From Jaltomata sinuosa (Eukaryota; Streptophyta; Magnoliopsida; Solanales; Solanaceae), in contig QJPP01002915.1 of NCBI GenBank assembly GCA_003996215.1, positions 94,811-158,810 of the forward strand: 64,000 nt of DNA, in the 5' to 3' direction. Shown piece after piece: positions 10,499 to 21,075 of the stretch (the first letter of the stretch is position 1; each line of letters opens with the position of its first letter). The notes under the pieces are model-generated. The model worked only from the letters and a program-made list of their open reading frames with translations, did not search any database and was not told the origin of the DNA. A program made the position numbers and the translations under genes.

Positions 10499-13192
10499 TG
10501 TTTTGATCCTATTCGAGCAAGGACGAAAAAACATGGATTTGTTTGTTGAAAGGTTCATTTCGAAAATCTAATTAAAATTTCCAAAATGTTTTCAATTAAA
10601 AGCAAGAGTCGCCACTTAGTTTTTATAAAGTAAAAACCAAGAAAAAACTTATAAGAATTTTTAAAATCCCAAAACAGATAAATACTTTAAAAATTAAGAG
10701 ATTAAGGGTAAGAATTCAATTTAATACTCTTGGAAGGGTGTTAAGGCACCAAGAGTATCTGCTAACTCGCGGTTGCTCGGGCTTGTTTGAAAAATTAACT
10801 TGTTGACTAACTTTTGAAAAAGGGATCGGTTTATAATACATCTTATTTTTATAAAGAAGATTGATTTTATAAAGACAATATATGGAAGAGTTCATTTTTA
10901 TACATAGGGAAAACAGAGTTGACATTTAAAGAACAACAGTAATTAACATAAAAAATATTTAAACAGAAATTTTGATTTCGTTTGGGGATAATTTAGCTAA
11001 GTTTTACCAAGTCGGTCCAAATTATACAATTAAACTAATCAACTAAGTAAGAAGACATAATTTAAAATATGTTAATCATGTCCTAATACTAGTGTGTGGG
11101 CCCTCTTTAGGCCCACTGCCGATTTCTGATTTGGACTTAGTCCAATTCTTCAGTTTTTCATCCCTTTGGGCTACTGTTGCTACTGAATTTTATGGGCTTG
11201 GCCCATTTCACTTTGTTCAGTCCATTTGAACTTCTGCTAATCATCTCCCCATTTCTCCACTGCTGCTGATGAGGCTGACTTAAACAAATTTAGCCCTTTT
11301 GGGCTTGCTCATGCCGGACCATCAAGTAGTGTTGGGCTTAAGCCCAACTGGAAAATGCAAAGGGACTTTTGGGAGTCCAATTGGACTCCGCCGGATTTCA
11401 CACATAGAAAAAAAAGTAAAATAAATAAATATTAGTATATGTTTTAACCAGATTAAGCAAAAACAGTAATTTAAACAATGTAGATTTCACACTTAAGAGA
11501 AATATACGCGGATTTTTATAACAAATTAAGCACGTGAAACAGGGACATTCATACAATAGAATCACTAATTTTATCATTAAGACATATACTTTATAAGACT
11601 TGGGCATTTTCAAACACTTATAAAGGCTAATTATTCTCCAGAAATCATAAGGGGGGAGGAATTGGTTCAAGCAAAATATATATACTCATATGCACAAAAA
11701 TGGTATCACGTAGACATATGGCACATATTCAGCACTTTTGATCATATCTAGTACCTTTCAACACTTAAATTTAAACATTGATGGCAGATTCCAGATAATT
11801 TAAGCAAAAGGACTAGTTAAAGAACCTAATTTAGAAATCACATATTAATCACTGACAAATCAAGCAGGCTGGACAGGTATTTAACACTGATTGCTAGTAT
11901 AACTCATAGGTAATCACTCAAGAACACAAAGGAGGGGTATGTGAAAGAGCTATTAACATGATATAGGCCTAAATTATCTCATGGTCCATACAGGTAACAT
12001 GTAGAGCAAACAGGGAAGTGGTCATCTTGATGAAGATGAATCAGAGGAACCTACAGGGGTGAGGAACATGTCACAAGGAGGCATGCCTCACCTCTAGTTC
12101 TCTTCCATGATAGAACTTACACACACAACAATCATGGAGTTTAGATTCTTAAAACCTTAGACCTAAACAAATTCTAATCACATAACAACCATCTAGTATG
12201 CTAAAATTATTTCAAGAGAAGGGAGGACAGGAACAGGGTAATAGATAAAAAAAATGAGGGAAAGGGGATGAGAGTTGAATAGGTCTAAAACATATAACAT
12301 CTTCATATAGCAAACAAAGAAACATAACAGTCTTGGAGCTTTAATAGGTCACAATGTTCTACAAGCATTACTAGACACCAATTCAAGCATAAGAAGATAA
12401 CATCAAAACCTAACTAGTTCATATGCATCACTTAGTCATTTCAAGGGAGAGGGTAAGAGGGTAAGAGGTTACCTTTTTTAAGGAAGCAACTCGAGCTTCG
12501 AACCTCACCGGAAAAGCTTGCCACCACCGGAGTATAACCCAACCCTTTTTAGAACTCAAATTTTTTAGTGTTTCCTTCCCCAATAGCTGACTGGTTTCGT
12601 GAAGTTAAAGAAATGATTCTCCAAAACCCCCCAATATTTCCCCAAAATCAGCTCCTTTTCATGCAGCTAGGGGGGGTATTTCTAGGGAATTTTGGGTGAA
12701 AATGGAGGGGGAAACCAGAGGGGTTTTTGGGGATTTTGCTGAGGAATTCAAATTCCTCAGCTGGAGCAACGTTCATAGCAATAACTTGTATGATATTGTA
12801 CAAGTTTTCTGAATTTCACGGAGAGGGGTGACACCTCATCGCTTCTCGAAGCTTCTGGGTGAAGCCAGCACATCTTTAACGGGGAATTTGGATGGAAATT
12901 GGGAATTTTAATGAGTTTTGGGGATGGTGAAGCTAGGTTCAATGTTTACAGCTGCTAGACGTTAGAGTTGTACTGGTTTTCATTGTTTGTTAGACGAAAA
13001 AAAGAGAGAGGAGAGAGGATTGAGGCCACGTACCCCTTTTCTGGTACCTTTGTGGTACAATCTTTGTGATGGGCACGTGATTTGTATGGGGGATATAAAG
13101 ATTTGAAGGGATAAGGGTGGCAGCGCTTAGGGTTCTCTGGGTTTGAGAGAGAAGATGAGCAAAAGGGGTTTGTTTGGTTTCTCTGTTGAAGG
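10499..13192 (-). mobile_element. Truncated 5' LTR of the Tat/Ogre-like element
   Basis: On the minus strand it ends GGATCAAAACA at 10499, next to the PBS. It shares with the solo LTR at 38360-41461 an AGAGTCGCCAC word at a similar distance from the LTR end (near 10607 and 38431), a GA-rich stretch and a CCGG-rich stretch in the same order. The U3 start expected upstream is missing, because the Athila element begins abruptly at 13193. A possible TATA box on the minus strand (CTTTATATCC) lies near 13090-13099. ORFs within are not conserved. Confidence 0.6.
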
Positions 13193-13354
13193 TGATGTGC
13201 CGCCATTTTACGGCACTTTCGACTCCTTTTAACTAAGAACAATCGTACGTTTTCAAGCAACCGTCGTCATTTTTGATGGTTTTATGTTATATTTGTAGGA
13301 AATGGAGACAAACACGGAAACGGAAGGAAATACGAGCAAAAAGACATTCTGGAT

Positions 13355-13580
13355 AAGAGTGACGGCCTGAGTGACCGTCACACATGTGACGGTCCGTCAC
13401 AGAGACCGTCAAGTGGTGGCAGGCCACTGCCTAGGGGTGACGGCCGCCGTGACGGTCCGTCAAGGTGGTGACGGTCCATCACAGTGACCGTCAAGTTGAG
13501 CTGCACCACTGCCTAGTGGTGACGGCCAAGGCGACGGTCCGTCAAGCCAGTGACGGTCCGTCAGCCTGGCCGTCAAGTTG
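13355..13580 (+). promoter_or_regulatory. Dense array of TGACGG / CCGTCA inverted motifs in U3
   Basis: About fifteen TGACGG or CCGTCA words occur in 225 bp, several joined as the palindrome TGACGGTCCGTCA. TGACG is the core of plant as-1-type sites bound by TGA-class bZIP factors. The array ends about 55 bp upstream of the TATA box and recurs in the 3' LTR (about 18270-18490) and, more diverged, in the minus-strand copy (about 20710-20915). A role in element transcription is inference. Confidence 0.6.
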
Positions 13581-13634
13581 AGACAGTCGGCGATGCGGAA
13601 TCCGAGCATTTTTGGGATTTGTTTCCTAGACTCC

Positions 13635-13642
13635 TATAAATA
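13635..13642 (+). promoter_or_regulatory. TATA box of the LTR promoter
   Basis: TATAAATA lies just downstream of the CGTCA array, and the same word is at 18548-18555 in the 3' LTR. The complement TATTTATA lies near 20654-20661 in the minus-strand LTR. Its conserved position in all three copies supports it as the U3 core promoter; transcription would start about 30 bp downstream. Confidence 0.7.
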
Positions 13643-14573
13643 CCCTATGTTAGGTTTATTTTACATGTGAAGCTTTTTACAATAGTTCTCCCAATAGTTT
13701 TAGGAGAGAATTTGAGAGCAAGAAACACGTTTTCTTGGTCTTGAAAACGTGTTCTTGATTTGTTCTTGGGATCTTTGTTTTCTTGTTCTTGGAATAATTG
13801 AAGATTATTTTAACCATATTGTAAGGATCTCTTTTCTTTATTATGGATATGACTTTCTTCTATTCTTCTACAAGCATGATTAACTAAACCTCCCACAACT
13901 AGGGTTGTGGGAGCCATGGCTAAAGTAGCGATATAGATTCCGGGTAGCGACGGGTTCAATATATATGATTGTCACGTTGTTAATCATTCATGCTTAAACG
14001 TTTTCTAGTGGTTGCAAACATTAGAACATGCCTAGGTTTAATTTGCTTGAGTAAAGAGATTAAAATCGGAAACTTGATTAACGACGAGGATTCGAGACTA
14101 CTAACTCTCGTCTTATGATTAATGCTGTAACTAGATTAATCTACTTGATGTTTAGGATTGAAATCTAAAAGCACACCTTTTCAAGTTCGAGAGAATTGAA
14201 AAGTAAATTCATCTATTTGGTTGAGAAACGTTTAGATGATACCATTAATTCAATCACATCATGACACGCATATAGAAAGAACCCGGTTAAGCTTAGAATC
14301 GACATTGTTACAACGCCATGGTGAACACTTCCCTAGTTCTCTCGCATCTTGATTTTCACTCATACATTATTGTTCGTTTTGTTTACACATTGTTCACACA
14401 AAACCCCCCCTTTATTTATCGGAAACTATTGACCATTAGTCAACTAATTCACTAAAGACTTAACTTTCACCATATTCTCTGTGGGATCGACCCCAACCTT
14501 TGTTGGGTTCTATATTTGACAACGATCGCTTACGCTTCTTAATTGGAGTGGTACTTTGAGTGTTATCAAATTT

Positions 14574-14591
14574 TGGCGCCGTTGCCGGGGA
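14574..14591 (+). other. Primer-binding site, tRNA-Asp type (Athila)
   Basis: TGGCGCCGTTGCCGGGGA is the characteristic Athila-lineage PBS, complementary to the 3' end of tRNA-Asp. It begins five bases after the LTR end at 14568. Confidence 0.9.
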
Positions 14592-14637
14592 ATACGGTTG
14601 ATTATTAAGTCCGGTGTGCTTTTATACAGTTTATTTG

Positions 14638-16560
14638 ATGCAGACGTTCTATAGGGCACTAAATTCGGCTACCAAGCCAACGTTAGACAACGCAGCAGGT
14701 GGTGCATTCATGGGTCTCACTTTTGTTGAGGCCACAACTACTTTGGACAGGCTCACCAAAACCAACAATGCCTGGCATACACGGGATACAGAGGTAGCAG
14801 CTAGCACTTATGCAGTTGGTATGTCAGCTGAGCAGCACAGAAAAGAGGAGGAGCGCGACCAAGACATGGCGCATCTGAAAACGCAGTTGGACCTACTGAC
14901 AAAGCACTTATTTTCAGGAGGTATGGAGAAGGTAAAAGCTGTGGGTTCCCAAGGTAGAGCAGCAGAGTTGGAAACTGATGAGGAGGCAAATTACTTGGGG
15001 GGTTTCCAGGCCAATGGCCAAGGAAACCAAGGTCGGACCTATCAGAAGGACAACTACTATGAGAAAGCTGGTTACAGAGATCGCGATTAAGCAAACTGGA
15101 GGAATAATACTGATAGAGGTGGGTTGTATGTACCACCTGGTAATCGGGACAAAGCTAGCAACGAGGCAGGGACTTCCAAGCTAGAGAACATGATGGCGAA
15201 GATGCTGCTGAAGGTAGAATTGACTGACTCTAGGGTGAAAGAGATAAGGACTGAGTTATCGGCCATTAGTCAAATAGTGGAGGTGCATTCCACTTCGATT
15301 AAGCAATTGGAGCAGCAAGTGGGCTTAATCTCGGCATCTCTAAACCAAAGGAAGACAGGTACCTTGCCGAGTGACACGATTCAAAACCCGAGGAACGACG
15401 CGAGTTGTATGGCGATCACTACAAGAAGCGGCAAAATATTACCGGAATCACATTCGGTAATTCAGACTCAAGTTGAGGGTGATGACGCCAACGACAAGGA
15501 GGGTGAAGAAGCTACTCAAAAGCCCGCAGAGAAAAGCAAGGAAGCTGAAAAGCCTCCAACTATGATGCCTCGGCCACCGCCTCCCTTCCCACAATGCCTA
15601 AAAAAGAAAACGGAAGATGGTAAGTTCCTGAATTTCCTGACCATGCTCAAGCAGATATCAATAAACATCCCATTGGTGGAAGCGCTTGAACAAATGCCCA
15701 GATATGCCAAGTTCATGAAGGACTTGATTACAAAGAAGAGGTCGGTAAGTTTCGAACCAGAAGATAACCTCCACCACTGCGGCGCTATTTCCTCAAGGTC
15801 GTTAGTCGAAAAGAAGGAAGACCCAGGCGCGTTTACTGTTCCCTGCACCATTGGGAAGCTCAACTTCGGGAAAGCCTTATGTGATCTTGGTTCTAGCATC
15901 AACTTGATGCCGCTAGCAATCTACAAGCAATTGGGCTTGGGAGCACCTAAACCAACGTCCATGAGAGTGTTGATGGCTGACCGTTCGGTAAAGCGACCGG
16001 TGGGAATATTGTCCGATGTACTAGTCAAGGTTGGTAAGCTTATATTCCCCGCTGACTTTGTGATCTTGGATTGCGAAGTGGATTTTGAAGTTCCCATAAT
16101 ATTGGGACGACCATTGTTAGCTATGGCAAGAGTATTGGTTGACATGGAAAGAAAAAAACTGACCTTCAGATTAAACAACGAAGTGGTCAAGTTTGATGTG
16201 TCCAAATTGATGAAGCAACCAAGTGACATGAGGATGGTCGCGGTCATCAATTTTATTGAGGAAGTCCCTGCGGATGTGTATCTTGAGGAGAAGGGTTGTG
16301 TTGAAACCCGAGCTGTTATGAGAGTAAGGTCACGATCGAAAGAGGAGAAGCAGGTAAAGGAAAGCGGTGAAAATAGATCAAGAAAACGAAAACACAGCAA
16401 GAGAATCTGCAAAGAAAGAGCGAAGAAGTTGTCGCGACTAGCTGTGGAGCCAATAAAAGAGGAAGCTGGAACGCAACATGAGGTTGTCGCGTGCACACAC
16501 TCCATCGAGTTCTCCTGCTTTGGAGACCCTGGCGGTCTCCAACATCATGTCAGAATCTGA
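14638..16560 (+). pseudogene. gag-protease ORF of the Athila-type element, one internal stop, N-terminus deleted
   Basis: The frame starts inside the gag homology (MQTFYRALNSATKPTLDN), right after the short leader, so the N-terminal capsid portion is deleted. It continues with the Athila segment LDRLTKTNNAWHTRD, a charged helix, and a single TAA at 15088-15090. The same frame then resumes to 16560: coiled-coil region, proline-rich stretch (MPRPPPPFPQCL), KFMKDLITKKR, and an intact retropepsin with active site CDLGSSINLMPLAIY and core VPIILGRPLLAMA. The C-terminus is Lys/Arg-rich (RSRKRKHSKRICKERAKK). If the TAA were read through, this would be one protein of about 640 residues. The length of intact frame suggests a young insertion; no pol domains follow. 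Confidence 0.8.
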
Positions 16561-16638
16561 GTCCTATGGACTTCACAGGTATTCCTTATTCTCACAGTTT
16601 TAGTTTTCACATGTATGCATTGGGGACAATGCATGAGT

Positions 16639-16655
16639 CTAAGTTGAGGGTGTTG
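16639..16655 (+). other. Internal polypurine-tract-like motif
   Basis: CTAAGTTGAGGGTGTTG is identical over 17 bases to the terminal tract next to the 3' LTR (18087-18103). The bases before it (GGGGACAATGCATGAGT) also resemble those before the terminal tract (AGGACAAGCGAACGT). It lies about 1.45 kb upstream of the LTR. Confidence 0.65.
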
Positions 16656-17202
16656 GGAAACCTGTGAGTCACCACCGAGGGTTTTTGTTGCCGAGTTCTG
16701 TTCCCTCCGGTGCACTATCTAGTAGAACCGGCATGTTTAGGTTGTCGTTTAAATTTTTAGTTGTTTTCTAGTGTCTATAGCAAGCATCATGGCGTTTTTC
16801 TTGACTAAAAGGAGCCCCCGCTGAAAAATTTTCTGGTTTTGAGCTTATGTTGAAACGATTGACTGTCTGGATCCTTGAATGTCATTGTGTGATTATGATA
16901 GGAATAAGTATGCTTAAGCCGAGTTGTTGTCTTGATAGTCGGTAGTGGTATAGTTTCTTGGTGCAAAGTGTGTGTGAGCATATTGTTATAAATTCTTACT
17001 CTGTACATGCATCTAGAACTTGCCCGGTCTATTTTGTTGAGTTCGAAGTTGGTTGCTTAGGAAAGGATCACAGGCCCTTTTTGTGTGCAGTCCACTTAAC
17101 CTATAAGACCGTCCAAATGCAAATAGTCCCTTTGAACCCTGTTTGAGCCATAATTAACCTTGTTCTTTCAATAACCTGTCACCGTTCCTATTTAACTTTG
17201 AA

Positions 17203-17380
17203 TCCCTATTTTGGCCCTGGTCCTTCCTTGGACATCGTGCACCTCAACTCAGGCAATCAGCCTAAGTTGAGGGTGGCTACTATAGAGGTAAACCCTGTTT
17301 TGGCCCTGGTCCTCCCTTGGACATCGTGCACCTCAAACGCAGGCAATCAGCCTAAGTTGAGGGTGGCTACTATAGAGGTA
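17203..17380 (+). repeat. 89-bp tandem duplication
   Basis: Two units with a period of 89 bp (TTGGCCCTGG starts at 17211 and 17300) differ at only a few positions. Each contains CTAAGTTGAGGGTGG, a further variant of the polypurine motif. Confidence 0.9.
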
Positions 17381-18086
17381 AATGATAAGAACAATAGGAG
17401 GGATAAGATTGGTTGAGAATAGAATGAAACTTCGGGTGTGTGGCTAAGCAAAGAAAGAAAAAAAAAAGATGAAAAAAATCGAAAAAGTAATAAAAAGAAT
17501 TGTCAAAATAAAGAGGCCGCACCTGTAGCTAGAGAGAAGGAAATAAAAAGGTGAATAAGGATGGACAAAGTAAAGTATGTGGTAATAAGATATCGGTGGT
17601 TCCAAGGAGGGCTTAGTCACTAACCCCTAAATGTATCCTACCTGCACCTGAAGCCTCATTACAAGCCAAAACAAGCCCTGTAGTGATCCTGAGCGGCTTT
17701 CTGAAAAACTGAAATAGAATAGTAAGGGCAAGCCTATGGTATCGCATGTGCATTGTTTGAAATCGTTTGCGAGTGTGAGCGCTTACCTAGTCCCAAATCT
17801 TGTGTGTGGGACTTCTTTGTGGTGAGGGCACCAAGATTTCTGTATTGTCTATTGATTGTTAGGATAGCTGCGCGTGTGTATGTAGAATGTTCTATCATAT
17901 CGGAATGACATGTTTGGATCCATGCAAGTTAGTGTTTCATACATTTGTGTGCTACGAGGGAGCTTGAATTAAAATTGAATAAGATGTTGAATGACCATGA
18001 GTTGCTAGAGACACGAGTTTGTTTTCTTAGTTGAGTCGTCGTGTTGTTTTTCTTTTATGTTATGTTGCTTGAGGACAAGCGAACGT

Positions 18087-18101
18087 CTAAGTTGAGGGTG
18101 T
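18087..18101 (+). other. Polypurine tract of the Athila-type element
   Basis: CTAAGTTGAGGGTGT lies directly before the 3' LTR start (TGATGTGCC at 18102). This is the position and composition expected for the primer of plus-strand DNA synthesis. Confidence 0.8.
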
Positions 18102-19481
18102 TGATGTGCCGCCATTTTACGGCACTTTCGACTCCTTTTAACTAAGAACAATCGTACGTTTTCAAGCAACCGTCGTCGTTTTTGATGGTTTTATGTTATA
18201 TTTGTAGGAAATGGAGACAAACACGGAAACGGAAGGAAATACGAGCAAAAAGACATTCTGGATAAGAGTGATGGCCTGAGTGACGGTCCGTCACACATGT
18301 GACGGTCCGTCACAGAGACCATCAAGTGGTGGCAGGCCACTGCCTAGGGGTGACGGCCGCCGTGACGGTCCGTCAAGGTGGTGACGGTCCATCACAGTGA
18401 CCGTCAAGTTGAGCTGCACCACTGCCTAGTGGTGACGGCCAAGGCGACGGTTCGTCAAGCCAGTGACGGTCCGTTAGCCTGGCCGTCAAGTTGAGACAGT
18501 CGGCGACGCGGAATCCGAGCGTTTTTGGGATTTGTTTCCTAGACTCCTATAAATACCCTATGTTAGGTTTATTTTACATGTCAAGCTTTTTACTATAGTT
18601 CTCCCAATAGTTTTAGGAGAGAATTTGAGAGCAAGAAACACGTTTTCCTTGTCTTGAATTCGTGTTCTTGATTTGTTCTTGGGATCTTGGTTTTTCTTGT
18701 TCTTGGATATTTGAAGATTGTTTTCATTATATTGTAAGAATCTCTTCTCCTTATTATGAATATGACTTTCTTCTCTTCTTCTTCTAGCATGATTAACTAA
18801 ACTCCCACAACTAGGGTTGTGGGAGCCATGGCTAAAGTAGCAATATAGATTCCGGGCAGCGACGGGTTCAATATATAGGTTGTCACGTTGTTAATCATTC
18901 ATTATTTAACGTTTTCTAGTGGTTGCAAACATTAGAACATGCCTAGGTTTAAATTTGCTTGAGTAAAGAGATTAAAACCGGGAAACTTGATTAACGACGA
19001 GGATTCGAGACTACCAATTCTCGTCTTATGATTAATATTGTAACTAGATTAATCTACTTGATGTTTAGGATTGAAATCTAAAAGCACACCTTTTCAAGTT
19101 CGAGAGAATTGAAAAGTAAATTCGTCTATTTGGTTGAGAAACGTTTAGATGATACCATTAATTCAATCACATCGTGACACACATGTAGAAAGAACCCGGT
19201 TAAGCCTAGAATCGAAGTTGTTACAACGCCATGGTGAACACGTCCCTAGTTCTCTCTCATCTTGATTTTCACTCATACATTATTGTTCGTTTTGTTTACA
19301 CATTGTTCACACAAAACCCCCCCTTTATTTACCGGAAACTATTGACCATTAGTCAACTAATTCACTAAAGACTTAACTTTCACCATATTCTCTGTGGGAT
19401 CGACCCCAACCTTTGTTGGGTTCTATATTTGACAACGATCGCTTACGCTTCTTAATTAGAGTGGTACTTTGAGCGTTATCA
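18102..19481 (+). repeat. 3' LTR of the plus-strand Athila-type element
   Basis: It begins TGATGTGCCGCC and ends GAGCGTTATCA and is collinear with 13193-14568. Beyond 19481 the sequence switches abruptly to minus-strand Athila gag. Confidence 0.92.
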
Positions 19482-19711
19482 GCTTGCTGAGCTACAGCGA
19501 GTATCGCTGCCTCTTGTTGTTGTACATTCATGTTTCGCCTTATCATTTTTGCGAGCTCGGGGTCGTAGGGTAATATTGGTTCACCCGAGCGTCGGGTACT
19601 TGGCATGCACAACTATGTACCCTGTAATAAACAAAAACAACAAATAAAAGTAAAAGCAGGAAATATGACTAAGAGTCAAATAAACACACCGGACTTAATA
19701 AACAACCGTAT
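19482..19711 (-). pseudogene. Amino-terminal gag fragment of a minus-strand Athila-type element
   Basis: On the minus strand an ORF starts MCMPSTRRSGEPIL and continues PYDPELAKMIRRNMNVQQQEAA before being cut at 19482 by the neighbouring 3' LTR. Upstream of it (19683-19711) is a leader whose complement matches 14590-14618 of the plus-strand element, so both belong to one family. This copy keeps the gag start that the plus-strand element has lost. Confidence 0.7.
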
Positions 19712-19729
19712 TCCCCGGCAAGGGCGCCA
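19712..19729 (-). other. Primer-binding site, tRNA-Asp type, minus-strand Athila copy
   Basis: The minus strand reads TGGCGCCCTTGCCGGGGA, one base different from the PBS at 14574-14591. It lies five bases inside the LTR end at 19735. Confidence 0.85.
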
Positions 19730-19734
19730 AAATT

Positions 19735-21075
19735 TGATACGCCCAAATTATAACTCCAATTACGAAGCGTAAGCGGTCGTCGTCAAATATAGAATCCAAC
19801 AGAGGTTGGGGTCGATCCCACAGGGAATAAGGTGCAAATTAAGTCGTTAGTGAATTAGATGACTAGTAATCAATAGTTTCCGGTAAATAGGGGGGTTTGT
19901 GTGAACAATATTTGATCAAAACAAATAATAATGTATGATGAATAATCAATATGAGAGTGAACTAGGGAAGTGTTGACCATGGCGTCGTAACAATGTCGAC
20001 TCAAAGCTTAACCGGGTTCTTTCTATATGCATGTCACGATGTGATCGAATTAATGGTATCATCTAAACGTTTCTCAACCAAATAGATGAATTTCCTTTCC
20101 AATTCTCTCGAACTTGAAAAGGTGAGCTTGCTTATTTCAATCCTAAAACATCAAGTAGATTAATCTAGTTACAGCATTAATCATAAGACGAGAGTTGGTA
20201 GTCTCGAATCCTCGTAGTTAATCAAATTCCCCGGTTTTAATCTCTTTACTCAAGAAAATTAAACCTAGGCATGTCCTAATGTTTGCAACCACTAGAAAAC
20301 GTTAACAATGAATGATTAACAACGTAACAATATAAAGATTGAACCCTACGCTACCCGGAATCTATATTGCTACTTTCGCCATGGCTCCCACAACCCTAGT
20401 TGTGGGAAGTTAGTTACTCATGCTATTAGGAGAAGAGAAGAAAATCATATTCAAAATAGAAAGAAGAGATTTTTACGATATATGAACACAAGCTTCAATT
20501 ATCCAAGAACAAGAAACCAAGATCCCAAGAACAATGGAAGAACAAGATGATGAAGAAGAAAAACGTGTAGTGTCGTGTTTTCTCTCCAAAAACTCGCTCA
20601 AAAGTATCCTAGAACTATTGGTTAATGAATAATAAAATAACCCTAACACAGGGTATTTATAGTAGTGCAGGAAATTAAGTCCAAAAATAAAACGTTCAGA
20701 ATCCGCGTCGCGTTGACGGCCCACCCTGACGGACCGTCACAGGCGTGACTGGCCGTCACGGTGGCCATCACCACTAGGCATTGGTGCTGCCTCACTTGAC
20801 GGCCATCTTGACGGACCGTCACCTTGGTGACTGGTCGTCACCACTAGGCAGTGGTGCTGCCTCACTTGACGGTGATCTTAATGGACCGTCACCTTGGTGA
20901 CTGGCCGTCACTCTTATCCAGAGGGTCTTTTTGCTCGTATTTCCTTCCGTTTCTATGTTTGTCTCTCTTTCCTGCAAACATAACATAAAACATCAAAAAC
21001 CATACGGTTGCTTGAGAACTTACGGTTATACTTAGTTTAAAGGAGTCAAATGTGCCGTAGAATGGCGGCACATCA
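19735..21075 (-). mobile_element. 5' LTR of the minus-strand Athila-type copy
   Basis: It is the inverted homologue of 13193-14568: on the minus strand it starts TGATGTGCCGCC at 21075 and ends GGGCGTATCA at 19735. It includes a diverged CGTCA array and a TATA box. Its outer end abuts a Del-type LTR at position 21076, which corresponds to base 229 of that LTR's full copy at 27025-29160. Confidence 0.88.

Larger units (their letters stand above)
4485..13192 (-). mobile_element. Degenerate Tat/Ogre-like gypsy element, 5' half
   Basis: In minus-strand order the block holds a truncated 5' LTR (13192-10499), a PBS, a 1.4-kb leader, an extra ORF1 (9063-8044), gag (from 7385) and the protease, where it is cut at 4485 by the Tekay LTR. 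An additional ORF upstream of gag is known for Ogre-type members of the Tat lineage, and the protease tail IHEAGAVPSTLHQMVKF is of a kind seen in Tat elements. Reverse transcriptase and integrase would lie past the left edge if still present. Many stops and frameshifts make the copy defective. Confidence 0.75.
13193..14568 (+). repeat. 5' LTR of the plus-strand Athila-type element
   Basis: It begins TGATGTGCCGCC and ends GAGTGTTATCA, five bases before the PBS. It matches 18102-19481 over its whole length with scattered substitutions and small indels, including a 4-bp difference in the CGTCA array. The complement of the same LTR family lies at 19735-21075. Confidence 0.92.
16561..18086 (+). 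other. Non-coding tail between gag-protease and the 3' LTR
   Basis: No ORF here resembles pol or env. It contains an internal polypurine-like motif, an 89-bp tandem duplication, and A-rich sequence near 17455-17500. In a full Athila element, pol and an env-like region would lie around this position. Confidence 0.7.
13193..19481 (+). mobile_element. Non-autonomous Athila-type element carrying only gag-protease
   Basis: Two direct LTRs (13193-14568 and 18102-19481) of about 1.38 kb, nearly identical, enclose a tRNA-Asp-type PBS, one gag-protease reading frame, a 1.5-kb non-coding tail and a polypurine tract. There is no reverse transcriptase, RNase H or integrase sequence between 16561 and 18101. 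High LTR identity suggests a recent insertion, which would have needed pol proteins from an autonomous relative. The five bases on either side (GAAGG on the left, GCTTG on the right) do not match, so at least one flank has been rearranged after insertion. Confidence 0.85.

Noticed and set aside
10716..13260. Short minus-strand ORFs such as 12955-13260
   Set aside because: They lie in a truncated LTR, partly cross the LTR/Athila junction at 13193 and show no domain.
15516..16505. Long minus-strand ORFs (128 and 194 aa) opposite gag-protease
   Set aside because: They are antisense shadows of the Athila gag-protease frame; no domain is seen.
13193..21075. Simple nested insertion of the plus-strand Athila element into the minus-strand one
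   Set aside because: Flanking five bases differ (GAAGG and GCTTG), and sequence left of 13193 does not continue the minus-strand gag.
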